In this document: piece after piece, positions 16,660 to 25,282 of the stretch
How the letters are laid out: each line of letters opens with the position of its first letter
How positions within the stretch are numbered: position 1 is the stretch's first letter
Assembly: GCA_021413945.1 (NCBI GenBank)
Contig: JAIOPK010000006.1
Span: forward strand, 326,327-390,326
Origin: Candidatus Uhrbacteria bacterium
GTDB lineage: Bacteria; Patescibacteriota; Patescibacteriia; 2-12-FULL-60-25
Reading direction: 5' to 3'
Length of the DNA: 64,000 nt
Made by a program: the position numbers and the translations under genes
Notes under the pieces: model-generated
Seen by the model: only the letters and a program-made list of their open reading frames with translations
What the model was told of the DNA's origin: nothing
The model's database searches: none

Positions 16660-17262
16660 TTATTGTTCACGACGACCTCGCAGCGCATCCGCGAGCGTGT
16701 GTGCGTCGGCGTATTCGAGGGCGGCGCCGGTTGGCAGACCGCGAGCGAGGCGCATGACTTTTATTGGGAAAGACTCAAGCTGTTTTCGGATATACAGACA
16801 GGTGACGTCGCCGGGGACGTCGGCGTCGAGGGCGAGGATGACTTCGGTGATTGATGGGGTCGATTTCAATCGCGAGACAAGTTTTGCGATTGTGAGCGTG
16901 TCAGGTGTTCGGCCTTCGATGGGATCGAGTGTGCCGCCGAGGACGTGGTAGCGGCCTTTGAAGACGCCGGTGTCTTCGACGGAGCGAATATCAGGAGATG
17001 TGGCTACGACGCAAAGTATCGACTGGTCGCGCGCAGGATCGGCACAGATCGAGCAAGGTGAACGATCGGACCATTGGCCGCAGGTGTCGCAGGTTCGAAT
17101 CTTATCGGCTAAGCCTTGGAGGGCGCGGGAAAATCGTTCTACGACTTCTTTAGGCTGCGTGACAAGAAAGTAGGCGTAACGCAAAGCCGCCCGGGGTCCG
17201 ACACCTGGGAGAATGTCGAACGCCGCGGCGGCGTTCTGGATTGGGTCGGGAAGGTTGGCCAT
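16660..17262 (-). CDS. recR: Recombination protein RecR
   Basis: DNA-binding clamp of the RecFOR gap-repair pathway. 200 aa, normal. N-terminal helix-hairpin-helix ('ILPGVGPRAALRYAYFL'), a four-Cys zinc finger ('CDTCGQWSDRSPCSIC', ~58-73), a Toprim domain ('LCVVATSPDIRSVEDTGVFKG', 'EVILALDADVPGD') and the C-terminal 'RLARGLPTGAALEYAD' motif. It lies directly downstream of ybaB, the usual pairing, eight bases apart. Confidence 0.98.
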   Translation of the reverse strand: MANLPDPIQNAAAAFDILPGVGPRAALRYAYFLVTQPKEVVERFSRALQGLADKIRTCDTCGQWSDRSPCSICADPARDQSILCVVATSPDIRSVEDTGVFKGRYHVLGGTLDPIEGRTPDTLTIAKLVSRLKSTPSITEVILALDADVPGDVTCLYIRKQLESFPIKVMRLARGLPTGAALEYADAHTLADALRGRREQ

Positions 17263-17269
17263 CGTGGAA

Positions 17270-17578
17270 TTACTTCATCAGGTCTCCCATTTCGTTTGCC
17301 AAGTCGAGTCCGCCGGTTTCTTTGAGTTTCTTGGCCATGACGGTTTGGATCTTTTTGACAGCGTCGTTGATGGCATCGCGGAGCAGTTCTTGGAGTTTCT
17401 CGCGATTGTCCATGAGGGACGGATCGATGGTGACATTGAGGACTTGCTGATTGCCATTCATTTTTACCTTCACTTTACCCCAACCTGCTTCGCCCTCGGC
17501 CGATTCTTTGCCGAGCATGTCTTGAATAACTTTGGCTTTGTCCTTCAGGTCCTTGAATTGTTTGAGTTTGGAAAACAT
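17270..17578 (-). CDS. ybaB: YbaB/EbfC family nucleoid-associated protein
   Basis: Small dimeric DNA-binding protein, 102 aa, between dnaB and recR as in many bacteria. Features: an N-terminal helix 'MFSKLKQFKDLKDKAKVIQDML', a central strand region 'VKVKMNGNQQVLNVTIDPSLM' and a C-terminal helical 'LLRDAINDAVKKIQTVMAKK'. It is 14 bases downstream of the dnaB stop and 7 bases upstream of recR, so a dnaB-ybaB-recR transcript is likely. Confidence 0.95.
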   Translation of the reverse strand: MFSKLKQFKDLKDKAKVIQDMLGKESAEGEAGWGKVKVKMNGNQQVLNVTIDPSLMDNREKLQELLRDAINDAVKKIQTVMAKKLKETGGLDLANEMGDLMK

Positions 17579-17592
17579 AGGATTGGGTTAGT

Positions 17593-19044
17593 TTAGAACG
17601 GAACGCCTGAACCGACCATAGGTGTACCCGGTGGGAGCTGGCCGCCGGTCGGAGGTGGAGGTGGTAGGGCGTTGCCGCCGGCGACGGCGCGGGAGAGGTT
17701 GCGGAAGCTCACGCGCGGGGCATCGAAGAACAGCTTAATCATTCCTGTCGGACCGTTACGATGTTTGGCGATGTGGATTTCTGCGAGGTTGAGTTCTTCC
17801 GGCGATAAATCTTCTGGGCGATAGTTACGGTCGGCGGCTTTGCGGTAGATAAACATGACGACGTCGGCATCCTGCTCAATGGAACCTGATTCGCGCAAGT
17901 GGGCGAGGCGGGGGATGGCGGGCTTTTGTAATTCGACGGAACGGGAGAGCTGTGAGAGCGCGAGTACGGGAATATTTAATTCACGTGCGATCGATTTCAA
18001 GCCGCGCGTAATTTCCGCAACTTCTTGCACGCGGTTTGCATCGGCGGATTTGGAACGGCTTTCCATGAGCTGTAAGTAATCGACAACGAGCATGCCGAGA
18101 CCATGTTCCATTTGGAGGCGGCGTGCTTTGGTGCGGATTTCCATGATGTTGGCGGAGGCGGAGTCGTCGATGAAGATCGGGGCTTCGGAAAGGACGCCGA
18201 GGGCGTGGCCGATGCGCTCAAAATCGTTGTTGTTGCCGCCTTCATTCAGTTTTCCGGTACGCATGTGGCCCAAGTCGACATTGGCTTCGGAACAAATCAT
18301 ACGATCGACCAATTGTTCTTTGCTCATTTCCAATGAGAAGATACCGACGGGGATGCGGAGCTTTGTTGCGGCGAGGCGGGCGATGTCGAGAGCAAAAGCG
18401 GTTTTTCCGCAGGAAGGACGGGCGGCAAGAATGACCAAGTCGCTTTTTTGTAAGCCGCCAAGAATGCTGTCGAGGTCGGTGTAGCCGGTGGCGATACCGC
18501 GGAGCTTTCCTTTTTCACGATGGAGTTCGTCAATACGTTCGAATGCATCCGACAAGACGTCTCGGATTGGGGTGAACGAACGCTGTAAGAACTTTTGTGA
18601 GACGTTGAAGAGCTTGCTTTCCGCTTGGTCGAGCAAGACGGCGACGTCTTCCGCCTGTTCATAGCCGAGTGCCGTGATTTCTCCGGCGGCTTGAAGCAGA
18701 CGGCGCATGGTCGCTTTTTTCTGGACGATTTCCGCGTAGTGGACGACGTGGCTCGCCGTCGGAACGGCGTTTGCGAGGCTGATGAGTTCCGCGCGGCCGC
18801 CAATTTGTTCTAGCTCTTGTTTGTCGGCAAGACGATTACCGAGCGAGAGCAGGTCGATTGGATCGGATTTGCGGTACAAATCGATCATGGCCTCAAAAAT
18901 GCGACGATGCTTATCGTGATAAAAGTCGTCGGGCGAGAGCATGTCTGCCACTTTGATAATGGCGTCCTTATCGAGGAGCAAGGAGCCTAAAAAAGATTGC
19001 TCGGCCTCGAGATTTTGAGGTGTGAGACGCTCGAGCTGTGACAT
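17593..19044 (-). CDS. dnaB: Replicative DNA helicase DnaB
   Basis: Hexameric 5'-3' helicase of the replication fork. 483 aa. N-terminal DnaG-binding domain ('PQNLEAEQSFLGSLLLD'), linker, then the RecA-like motor: Walker A 'ARPSCGKTAFALD' (~200), 'IFSLEMSKEQLVDRM', Walker B 'GMLVVDYLQLM' (~300), 'LSQLSRSVE', 'DADVVMFIYR' and the arginine-finger region 'AKHRNGPTG'. The last 30 residues are a Gly/Pro-rich tail ('LPPPPPTGGQLPPGTP'). The promoter at 19054-19082 ends 9 bases before ATG, so the mRNA is predicted leaderless. dnaG is at 42507. Confidence 0.98.
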   Translation of the reverse strand: MSQLERLTPQNLEAEQSFLGSLLLDKDAIIKVADMLSPDDFYHDKHRRIFEAMIDLYRKSDPIDLLSLGNRLADKQELEQIGGRAELISLANAVPTASHVVHYAEIVQKKATMRRLLQAAGEITALGYEQAEDVAVLLDQAESKLFNVSQKFLQRSFTPIRDVLSDAFERIDELHREKGKLRGIATGYTDLDSILGGLQKSDLVILAARPSCGKTAFALDIARLAATKLRIPVGIFSLEMSKEQLVDRMICSEANVDLGHMRTGKLNEGGNNNDFERIGHALGVLSEAPIFIDDSASANIMEIRTKARRLQMEHGLGMLVVDYLQLMESRSKSADANRVQEVAEITRGLKSIARELNIPVLALSQLSRSVELQKPAIPRLAHLRESGSIEQDADVVMFIYRKAADRNYRPEDLSPEELNLAEIHIAKHRNGPTGMIKLFFDAPRVSFRNLSRAVAGGNALPPPPPTGGQLPPGTPMVGSGVPF

Positions 19045-19053
19045 ATCGGGGTT

Positions 19054-19082
19054 ACCTTACGGCTTGCTCGACGCAACTGCAA
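19054..19082 (-). promoter_or_regulatory. dnaB promoter, predicted leaderless
   Basis: On the minus strand TTGCAG (19077-19082), 17-base spacer, TAAGGT (19054-19059); nine bases then lead to ATG 19044. No Shine-Dalgarno fits in between. Confidence 0.7.
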
Positions 19083-19190
19083 GCGGAAAATGATCCGCAC
19101 ATTTCACACGGTTAGGACTCAGTTTATCCAGAATAATTTTGCGTTTTACGACGCAAGACAATGGTTCACAGGGGTCGGGGAAAAATCATG

Positions 19191-19196
19191 TATAAT
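19191..19196 (+). promoter_or_regulatory. -10 box TATAAT, 7 bases before the permease start
   Basis: Consensus TATAAT preceded by TG. No good -35 at 17 bases; TTCACA at 19165 is 20 bases away. The start codon at 19204 is seven bases downstream, where transcription should begin. Confidence 0.7.
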
Positions 19197-19203
19197 CAGG
19201 GCA

Positions 19204-20346
19204 ATGAACAGTCGTGCTCGTTCTATTTTGTTGGCGGCGCTTGCGATGGTCGGTACGATCATCGGGGCCGGAATTTTTGCATTGCCGGCGGCGTTTGCGG
19301 CGGTCGGCTTTTGGCCGGGAACGCTTTTGTTTTGGGTTTTGGCTTTGGCGACGACGATAACACACGTTCTCTTTGCGGGTCTGCTGTTGAATGAGCGTCG
19401 ACGCATGCGTTTGACGGGTTTGGTCGACAGACACATGGATCCGTTTTTCCATGTCGTCGCGCAAATTACGTATCCTTTGCAGATTGTCGCCTCTATTTTT
19501 GCCTACTTGATTTTGGGAGGGGAGTTTCTTTCCGTGCTTACGAGGGCTGCGGGGATACAGGCGCCGGTCGGCTTGTGGCAGTTGGCGTTTTGGTTTTTTG
19601 GCGGAGTGACGGTGTTGTTCGGGTTAAAAACCGTTGCGCGAGTAAATAGTTTGGCGACGGGAGCCAAGATGGCGGCGTTATTGCTCGCGGTGGCGGTGGC
19701 ATGGCCTTTGATCGATGGCGGATATATGCGTTTGGGAGGTTGGACGGATTGGTTTTTGCCATTCGGGATCTTTTTGTATGCACTTTCCGGACTTTCCGCG
19801 GTAGGTGAGGCTGTCGAGATTACGCGCGGTAACAAACACGAAGCGTTGTGGGCGGTTGGTCTCGGCACGTTTGTATCCGCGTTTTTGTCTTGGTTGTTTG
19901 GCGTTGGAATATTTCTTGCGGCGCACGGCTATCCTTTGCGGACGATTCCGGACGTGATTTCGGTTTTGCCAAGCGGCTGGGCATTGCTTATCCCGATTCT
20001 TGGTTTGCTTTCCGTGATGACGGCGTATCTCAATATGGCGGAAGACTTGAAAGAGACGCTCGACCTCGACTTCAAATTGAATGCAAAACAAGCGACCATT
20101 ATTGCGCTTGGATTGCCCGCGTTGATGCTGCTCGCCTTTTCCCGTGATTTCCTCGGAACGATCGGATTTATCGGCTCCGTGTTTGTCGGTATCAACGGGT
20201 TGATGGTTTGTGCGATGGCTTTCAAGTCGTTCGAGAAAGAACGGCGCGCATCGACACGGCTTCTGGGACTGTTTGCGATCGTGTTGATCTCGGGTATCTA
20301 CCTCTTTGGGCTCTTCCAGCGTATTCTATTCCGTGAATCGCTATGA
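19204..20346 (+). CDS. Amino-acid permease, aromatic amino-acid/SLC38-like family
   Basis: 380-aa membrane transporter with about eleven helices. It opens with 'MVGTIIGAGIFALPAAFAAVGFWPG', the first-helix signature of the hydroxy/aromatic amino acid permease group (Tyr/Trp permeases), where the unwound GxG segment binds substrate. Substrate cannot be fixed from sequence; CPR cells usually depend on imported amino acids. ATG 19204 is chosen over in-frame upstream starts because it follows TATAAT at the leaderless spacing and begins right before the first helix. It overlaps the next gene by ATGA. Confidence 0.85.
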   Translation: MNSRARSILLAALAMVGTIIGAGIFALPAAFAAVGFWPGTLLFWVLALATTITHVLFAGLLLNERRRMRLTGLVDRHMDPFFHVVAQITYPLQIVASIFAYLILGGEFLSVLTRAAGIQAPVGLWQLAFWFFGGVTVLFGLKTVARVNSLATGAKMAALLLAVAVAWPLIDGGYMRLGGWTDWFLPFGIFLYALSGLSAVGEAVEITRGNKHEALWAVGLGTFVSAFLSWLFGVGIFLAAHGYPLRTIPDVISVLPSGWALLIPILGLLSVMTAYLNMAEDLKETLDLDFKLNAKQATIIALGLPALMLLAFSRDFLGTIGFIGSVFVGINGLMVCAMAFKSFEKERRASTRLLGLFAIVLISGIYLFGLFQRILFRESL

Positions 20347-20822
20347 ACAAGCACATATTGTTTCGCTCCTTTTTCTGGCTTATTCCGAGAGCCATGGTGC
20401 TGACGGTTTTATTTTATTTCATGCCGTGGATCGAGTGGACGCCGTTGCCGGATTTATCGACGGGTTTGTCTTACGTATATCACTTTCTTGTCACCTATCT
20501 TTTTGCGCGTTGGGCATTTGGCCGTCATGTGCCAACTTGGATTGATGCCGGAGTTGTGAGCGCTGTCTTTATTGTCTTAGGAACGCTGCTCGAGATTACG
20601 ATCGTTGCTTGGAGAACCGGCGCCGACTTGAACGTTATCGGCGCGAGTTTTAGCTGGCACAGCCTTGGAATCGTCCTTGTTTATATCCTCGCCGTATTTT
20701 TGGCTGCATGGCGCGTACGCCACAAGCAGAAGAAGGCGCTTAACGAAGTTTTGCCAACCTCAGTACGTTCTTCAACAGTAACGCCACCGTCATCGGACCA
20801 ACTCCCCCCGGCACAGGCGTAA
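20343..20822 (+). CDS. Orphan membrane protein coupled to the permease
   Basis: Unrecognised 159-aa protein with four hydrophobic helices (~15-28, 44-60, 66-88, 99-122) and a polar C-terminal tail rich in Ser, Thr and Pro. Its start overlaps the permease stop (ATGA), implying translational coupling. The tail-coding part (20740-20822) overlaps the 3' end of convergent folD by 83 bases; since folD is conserved to its end, the tail of this protein is the less certain part. Confidence 0.6.
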   Translation: MNKHILFRSFFWLIPRAMVLTVLFYFMPWIEWTPLPDLSTGLSYVYHFLVTYLFARWAFGRHVPTWIDAGVVSAVFIVLGTLLEITIVAWRTGADLNVIGASFSWHSLGIVLVYILAVFLAAWRVRHKQKKALNEVLPTSVRSSTVTPPSSDQLPPAQA

Positions 20823-21540
20823 GCCAGCAATCGGTATTGCGGATCGAGTCGATATCAAAGTCGCCGTGGGTTTTTCCGTTTTCACGCGTTGTTCCGACGT
20901 CGATGAGGACCGCGCCGTCTTTGAGCATCGCGGCGGGGATAAAATGCGGACGGCCGATCGCGGAGACGACGAGCTCGGCTTCTTCTAGTAATGTTTTATT
21001 CATGTCGTCGGGACGCATGACATCGACAGAGACGCCTCCAATGGAAAGGAGTTTTTCGAGTGGCTTGGAAAATGTGTCGGAGTTGGCGAGGATCACGGCC
21101 TGAATTCCCGGAAGTTTGAGCGGGGTTTCGTTTATCAAAAGGAGGATGCCTTCGTGCAGAGGCGAGAGGATGTTTGGATTTCCCGGGCGGAAGCCGTCGG
21201 CGTCTTTTTCTATGGCGATACGCTGGATGAGCGCGTCGGCGTCGAATGTCGACGGCAGGGGAAGCTGGATGAGGATGCCGTCGACGGCGGGGTCGGCGTT
21301 CCAAGCTTCGATGAGTGTCTCGAGCTCGGTTTGAGTCGTGTCGATGCCGCGATGGTCGACGATGACGTCGATACCGGCTTCTTTTCCCGCTGTCTGTTTT
21401 AAATCGACATAGAGACGGGAAGCAGCGTCATCGCCGACGAGGAGGACATTGAGGCGCGGGGCACGGCCAAAAGCCTTCACCTCTTGGGCGAGTTCGGTAC
21501 GAATCTTGGCGGCGAGGGCTTTACCGTTGATGAGATGCAT
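20740..21540 (-). CDS. folD: Methylenetetrahydrofolate dehydrogenase/cyclohydrolase
   Basis: Bifunctional one-carbon enzyme interconverting 5,10-methylene- and 10-formyl-tetrahydrofolate with NADP. 266 aa from ATG 21540. Motifs: 'SRLYVDLKQTAGKEAGI' (catalytic Tyr and Lys), 'VDGILIQLPLPSTFD', 'KDADGFRPGN', 'NTDCWLTPVPGGVGPMT'. The usual nucleotide-binding GRSxxVGxP segment reads 'ILANSDTFSKPLEKLL', so the cofactor loop is unusual. The longer frame from 21672 runs through a terminator and is not used. TATATA (21550-21555) is nine bases upstream of the start. Confidence 0.95.
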   Translation of the reverse strand: MHLINGKALAAKIRTELAQEVKAFGRAPRLNVLLVGDDAASRLYVDLKQTAGKEAGIDVIVDHRGIDTTQTELETLIEAWNADPAVDGILIQLPLPSTFDADALIQRIAIEKDADGFRPGNPNILSPLHEGILLLINETPLKLPGIQAVILANSDTFSKPLEKLLSIGGVSVDVMRPDDMNKTLLEEAELVVSAIGRPHFIPAAMLKDGAVLIDVGTTRENGKTHGDFDIDSIRNTDCWLTPVPGGVGPMTVALLLKNVLRLAKLR

Positions 21541-21560
21541 GGAGATGTTTATATACGAAA

Positions 21561-21591
21561 TTCCCCGCCTCGTCGAGTGGGAGGCGGGGAA
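21561..21591 (-). terminator. Terminator of the 21596-22081 gene
   Basis: Perfect 11-bp stem TTCCCCGCCTC/GAGGCGGGGAA with a 9-base loop, four bases after the stop; TTT follows on the minus strand. The folD start region lies just beyond. Confidence 0.8.
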
Positions 21592-21595
21592 GTCT

Positions 21596-22081
21596 TCAGG
21601 GAGCGAGTGCCTTGGCGACCAGCGGGGCAAAGTTGCCCGGAGAAGGAACGACGATGAGCGCATGGAGCGCATACATTGGGAGAGTGTAGCCGCGTCGCTT
21701 GGAGCGACGCATGCCGCGCATACGCGCGAGGAAGATGAGTTCGGAAACCCGATCGGGGTCGAACAGGCGGAAGAGGGAGACCAAACGTTGGTTGGGATCT
21801 CGATCCCACGTCGTGAAGCCGAGCGTGTTGCCCTTGCGATCGACGGCGTAGATCACCTCTTTCCGCTGATCGATCAAACCGATCTGGCGACTCGCCTCCG
21901 GGATCATATTCAGGAGACGTGTGACGCGGTACGTCATCGTCATGAATGTGGCGGGCAAGTAACTGTAGCGCTCTGAGATCGAGATGCGTCGATCTGTCGG
22001 GAGCTGCCAGTAGAAGTCGAGCGCTTCCCTCTCGAGCAGAGGAAAGCCGCTACGATCCCGATTCCGAGGCGGATAGGGCAT
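21596..22081 (-). CDS. Orphan soluble protein, SD-cassette class
   Basis: Unrecognised 161-aa basic protein, rich in Arg ('MPYPPRNRDRSGF', 'ARMRGMRRSKRRGYTLPMY') with a hydrophobic C-terminal stretch ('YALHALIVVPSPGNFAPLVAKAL'). The middle part ('EVIYAVDRKGNTLGFTTWDRDP') looks like a beta hairpin. No family recognised. AAGGAGG lies 6 bases before ATG 22081, codons are C-rich, and it has its own hairpin terminator. Confidence 0.65.
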   Translation of the reverse strand: MPYPPRNRDRSGFPLLEREALDFYWQLPTDRRISISERYSYLPATFMTMTYRVTRLLNMIPEASRQIGLIDQRKEVIYAVDRKGNTLGFTTWDRDPNQRLVSLFRLFDPDRVSELIFLARMRGMRRSKRRGYTLPMYALHALIVVPSPGNFAPLVAKALAP

Positions 22082-22132
22082 GATTTCCTCCTTGGCGATA
22101 CAAGACTGACAGAATCGGGCTCATGGTACAAG

Positions 22133-22161
22133 TTGACGGTTGTGTCGGTTTTGGCTACGCT
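22133..22161 (+). promoter_or_regulatory. uppS promoter, predicted leaderless
   Basis: TTGACG (22133-22138), 17-base spacer, TACGCT (22156-22161); eight bases later comes ATG 22170. Confidence 0.65.
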
Positions 22162-22169
22162 GGGCCATT

Positions 22170-22868
22170 ATGTCCCCAACCGAACCCGTTGCCCTTAGGC
22201 ATCTGGCAATGATCATGGACGGCAATCGACGTTGGGCCAAGGAAAAGGGCCTGCCGAGCGTCGAGGGTCATCGTGAAGGATACGAAACCATGAAGAAAGT
22301 CGGCGACTGGTGTCTCGCACGGGGCATCGAGACGCTGACGGTTTTTGCGTTCTCGACCGAGAATTGGAAGCGGAGCGAGACGGAAGTCAATTTCCTGATG
22401 AACCTGCTGGAACATGCGCTCGATAAAGAGTTAGAATATTTTATTTCACGCAAGATCTGTTTGAAGATTCTGGGACGACGGGACGGATTTGCGTCCAAGC
22501 TCGTCGAGCTGATGGAGAAGGCGGAAGAGGCGACAAAAGAGTTTGATACGATGACGTTTGCGATTTGTCTCGGGTACGGAGGACGAGCGGAGTTGGTCGA
22601 TACGGTGAAAGAGATTATCGAAGAGGGAATTCCGGCTGGTGCGATCGACGAGGATACGATTTCGAAACGTTTGTATTGGTCCAACATGCCGGATCCGGAC
22701 ATGATCGTGCGTACAAGCGGTGAGGAGCGTTTAAGCGGATTTCTTTTGTGGCAAAGTGCGTATAGCGAATTGTATTGGATCAAAAAAAATTGGCCCGCGT
22801 TGAATGAGCAGGATATCGACGCGGTAGTCGAGGAGTATAAGACGAGGCAGAGACGGTACGGAGCCTAG
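22170..22868 (+). CDS. uppS: Isoprenyl transferase (undecaprenyl diphosphate synthase)
   Basis: Cis-prenyltransferase that extends farnesyl diphosphate with isopentenyl units to make the lipid carrier for wall and surface glycans. 232 aa. 'HLAMIMDGNRRWAKEKG' holds the catalytic Asp and substrate loop; further 'GHREGYETMKKV', 'FAFSTENWKRSETEV', 'GYGGRAELVD' and 'PDPDMIVRTSGEERLSGFLLWQSAYSELYW'-type segment split here as 'PDPDMIVRTSGEERLSGFLL' and 'QSAYSELYW'. ATG 22170 starts just before the catalytic motif. Its stop overlaps that of the convergent pterin dehydratase by four bases. Confidence 0.97.
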   Translation: MSPTEPVALRHLAMIMDGNRRWAKEKGLPSVEGHREGYETMKKVGDWCLARGIETLTVFAFSTENWKRSETEVNFLMNLLEHALDKELEYFISRKICLKILGRRDGFASKLVELMEKAEEATKEFDTMTFAICLGYGGRAELVDTVKEIIEEGIPAGAIDEDTISKRLYWSNMPDPDMIVRTSGEERLSGFLLWQSAYSELYWIKKNWPALNEQDIDAVVEEYKTRQRRYGA

Positions 22869-23191
22869 ATCCGATTGATTTTGGAGGCGAGGATGAAGTC
22901 GTTGTTTGAGAGTCCGCCGATCGCGTGCGTCGATAATTCGAGTTTAACTTTGTTCCAGAAGCAGTGGATATCGGGGTGGTGACCTTCCGACTCTGCGAGG
23001 TCGGCAACTTTGTTGATGAAGGCCATCGACTCTTTGAAATCTTTGAAGACGAATTCGCGCGAGATCGACTTGTTGTCGGCGGCGATGGGCCAGCCGTTTG
23101 CTTCTGCGGCGAGTTTGAAAGCCTCTTCTTTTGTCATCGGTAAGGTTCCGCCTTCGCAGGGGACGCATTTCTGTTCATGGAGGGGGATCAT
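22865..23191 (-). CDS. 4a-hydroxytetrahydrobiopterin dehydratase (PCD/DCoH family)
   Basis: Dehydrates 4a-hydroxytetrahydropterin, the recycling step of pterin-dependent hydroxylases. 108 aa. N-terminal 'CVPCEGGTLPMTKEEAF' extension, then 'ISREFVFKDFKESMAFINKV' and the catalytic 'ESEGHHPDIHCFWNKVKLEL' followed by 'STHAIGGLSNNDFILASKI'. No pterin hydroxylase is in this window, so the physiological partner is unknown; bacterial PCD proteins also occur as moonlighting factors. Confidence 0.93.
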   Translation of the reverse strand: MIPLHEQKCVPCEGGTLPMTKEEAFKLAAEANGWPIAADNKSISREFVFKDFKESMAFINKVADLAESEGHHPDIHCFWNKVKLELSTHAIGGLSNNDFILASKINRI

Positions 23192-23242
23192 ATATGTGGA
23201 CTATAACCCTTGACCTGTCTTTTGTCTTGGGAGAGCGCAGTG

Positions 23243-23248
23243 TATCCT
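23243..23248 (+). promoter_or_regulatory. -10 box TATCCT before pyrG
   Basis: TGTATCCT with a poor -35 (TTGTCT, 15 bases upstream). The start codon at 23258 follows nine bases later, so the mRNA is predicted leaderless. Confidence 0.55.
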
Positions 23249-23257
23249 ACGGGGAAT

Positions 23258-24895
23258 ATGGCAAAACGCCGCACATTTGTTTTCATCGCGGGTGGTGTGA
23301 TGTCCGGTGTCGGGAAAGGAGTCGCGTCCGCATCGTTGGGCGCGATTTTAAAAGCCAGAGGATTGAAGGTGACGGCGGTGAAGATCGATCCGTACATTAA
23401 TGTCGATGCGGGGACGATGAATCCGGTGGAACATGGAGAAGTATTTGTAACGCGCGATGGCGATGAGACGGATCAGGATATTGGAAACTACGAGCGTTTC
23501 CTCGACGAGGATATTTTGAAAGTGAATTACATGACGACGGGTCGTGTGTACCTCTCGGTGATTCAGCGAGAGCGGGCGCTCGGGTATGGCGGGAAGACCG
23601 TCGAAGTGGTGCCGCATGTGCCGCAAGAAGTGATTGGTCGAATTCAAGCGGCGGCGAAGCATCATGATGCGGATGTGACGATTATCGAGATCGGCGGGAC
23701 CGTTGGCGAGTATCAGAACGTGCTCTTCCTCGAAGCGGCACGCATGATGCAGATTGCGACGCCGGAAGATGTGCTCGTCGGACTCGTGAGTTATTTCCCG
23801 GTACCGAGCGCGATTGGAGAAATGAAGACGAAACCGACGCAATATGCGGTGCGTACGTTAAACTCCGCAGGAATTCGACCCGATTTCATTATTGGACGAT
23901 CGACGCATCCGATCGACGAGCCGCGGAAGCAAAAGATGGCCATTCAGTGCTCCGTGCATCCCGAAGATATTTTCAGCGCACCGGACGTTCGGTCCGTTTA
24001 TTCCGTACCGCAGGTGATGGAGAAGGAAGGGCTCGGCGTACAAGTCGTAAAAAAGCTGAAGTTACGAGCCGATAAACCGGATCTACGTTATTGGAAGAAA
24101 TTAGTGGCGAGTATCGAGCATTCGCAGAAGCCGGTGCGCATCGGCATTGTCGGGAAATATGCGGCGAGCGGGGATTTTAATTTGAGCGATGCGTATATTT
24201 CCGTCATCGAGTCGGTGAAACATGCGGCTTGGTCGATTGGACGGAAACCGGAGATTGTTTGGATCGATGCGGGGGATTTGGAAAATGGAAAGCGTAAAGT
24301 GGAGGGGATTAAGCAGTTAAGGAAGCTCGATGGGATTCTTGTTCCGGGCGGATTTGGGAGCCGCGGCGTCGAGGGGAAGATTTTTGCGGCGCAATATGCT
24401 CGCGAGCATAAGATTCCGTATCTGGGACTGTGCTATGGCATGCAGTTGGCATGCGTCGAGTTTGCTCGGCACGTATTGCATCACAAGGGTGCAAATACTA
24501 CGGAGATCGACCCGACGACGACGCATCCGGTCATCCATCTGATGAATGAGCAAGAAGAAAAGATGAAGAATAAGTCGTACGGAGGATCGATGAGACTAGG
24601 CGCTTATCTCTGTCGATTAAAGGCGGGATCATTGGCGCGTAAGCTGTATGGCGAGTCGGCGATCGAGGAACGGCATCGGCATCGATACGAGTTTAATTCG
24701 GATTATCGAAAAGCGTTTGAAGAAAAGGGGATGATGATAAGCGGAGAATCGCCGGACGGGACATTGGCGGAAATCATCGAATTGAAGAAGCATCCGTTTT
24801 TCATGGGGACGCAGGCGCATCCGGAATTCTTATCACGACCGTTTAAGCCTCATCCGTTGTTCCTTGGATTCATCAAAGCGGCAATCCGGAAATAA
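23258..24895 (+). CDS. pyrG: CTP synthase
   Basis: Makes CTP from UTP, ATP and glutamine. 545 aa, normal. N-terminal synthetase domain: 'FIAGGVMSGVGKGVASASLG', 'KIDPYINVDAGTMNP', 'HGEVFVTRDGDETDQDIGNY'. C-terminal class I glutamine amidotransferase domain: 'ILVPGGFGSRGVEGK', nucleophile Cys in 'YLGLCYGMQLACVEFAR' and the His/Glu of 'MGTQAHPEFLSRP'. ATG 23258 matches the conserved start. Stand-alone unit ended by the hairpin at 24902. Confidence 0.99.
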   Translation: MAKRRTFVFIAGGVMSGVGKGVASASLGAILKARGLKVTAVKIDPYINVDAGTMNPVEHGEVFVTRDGDETDQDIGNYERFLDEDILKVNYMTTGRVYLSVIQRERALGYGGKTVEVVPHVPQEVIGRIQAAAKHHDADVTIIEIGGTVGEYQNVLFLEAARMMQIATPEDVLVGLVSYFPVPSAIGEMKTKPTQYAVRTLNSAGIRPDFIIGRSTHPIDEPRKQKMAIQCSVHPEDIFSAPDVRSVYSVPQVMEKEGLGVQVVKKLKLRADKPDLRYWKKLVASIEHSQKPVRIGIVGKYAASGDFNLSDAYISVIESVKHAAWSIGRKPEIVWIDAGDLENGKRKVEGIKQLRKLDGILVPGGFGSRGVEGKIFAAQYAREHKIPYLGLCYGMQLACVEFARHVLHHKGANTTEIDPTTTHPVIHLMNEQEEKMKNKSYGGSMRLGAYLCRLKAGSLARKLYGESAIEERHRHRYEFNSDYRKAFEEKGMMISGESPDGTLAEIIELKKHPFFMGTQAHPEFLSRPFKPHPLFLGFIKAAIRK

Positions 24896-24901
24896 AAAAA
24901 G

Positions 24902-24920
24902 ACGCCCCCGAAGGGGCGCT
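24902..24920. terminator. Bidirectional hairpin between pyrG and rpmA
   Basis: Seven-base-pair GC stem (ACGCCCC/GGGGCGC) with a CGAA loop; A7 on one side serves as T7 for rpmA on the minus strand, and CTTTCTT follows for pyrG. Confidence 0.8.
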
Positions 24921-24923
24921 TTC

Positions 24924-25229
24924 TTATTTTGCTTCCGCTTTTACTTTGGCTTCAGCCGGAATCACGTTGGCAAACTTGGCGAGTGTGAAGTGGCCGGTAA
25001 AACGGCGGAGGCGCTTGTTGGTAAATTTGACGATGCCCGGAGCGCCGGCAAACAGCGTGTCGTCCTTACCCTTCAAAACGTTCTGGCCGGCACGAATGGC
25101 CGTACCGCGTTGGCGAACGATAATATTGCCCGTTTTCACGAATTCACCGGCATATTTCTTAACACCCAGGCGTTGACCCTGGGAATCGCGGCCGTAACTG
25201 GTAGAACCACCGGCTTTCTTGTGTGCCAT
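24924..25229 (-). CDS. rpmA: 50S ribosomal protein L27
   Basis: 101-aa L27 whose N-terminus reaches the peptidyl transferase centre. '[21 protein letters not shown]' region (first 20 residues) is canonical without a Firmicutes-type cleaved prepeptide. Then '[25 protein letters not shown]' and a lysine/alanine-rich tail. Promoter at 25254-25282; leader of about 20 bases. Confidence 0.99.
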   Translation of the reverse strand: MAHKKAGGSTSYGRDSQGQRLGVKKYAGEFVKTGNIIVRQRGTAIRAGQNVLKGKDDTLFAGAPGIVKFTNKRLRRFTGHFTLAKFANVIPAEAKVKAEAK

Positions 25230-25253
25230 AAATCAAATTTAGAGAATGGCGCT

Positions 25254-25282
25254 AGGTTACGCGATGTCTGATGACTTGTCAA
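25254..25282 (-). promoter_or_regulatory. rpmA promoter
   Basis: Minus strand TTGACA (25277-25282), 17-base spacer, TAACCT (25254-25259). Its -35 overlaps the -35 of the divergent NifU-like gene by five of six bases. Confidence 0.85.
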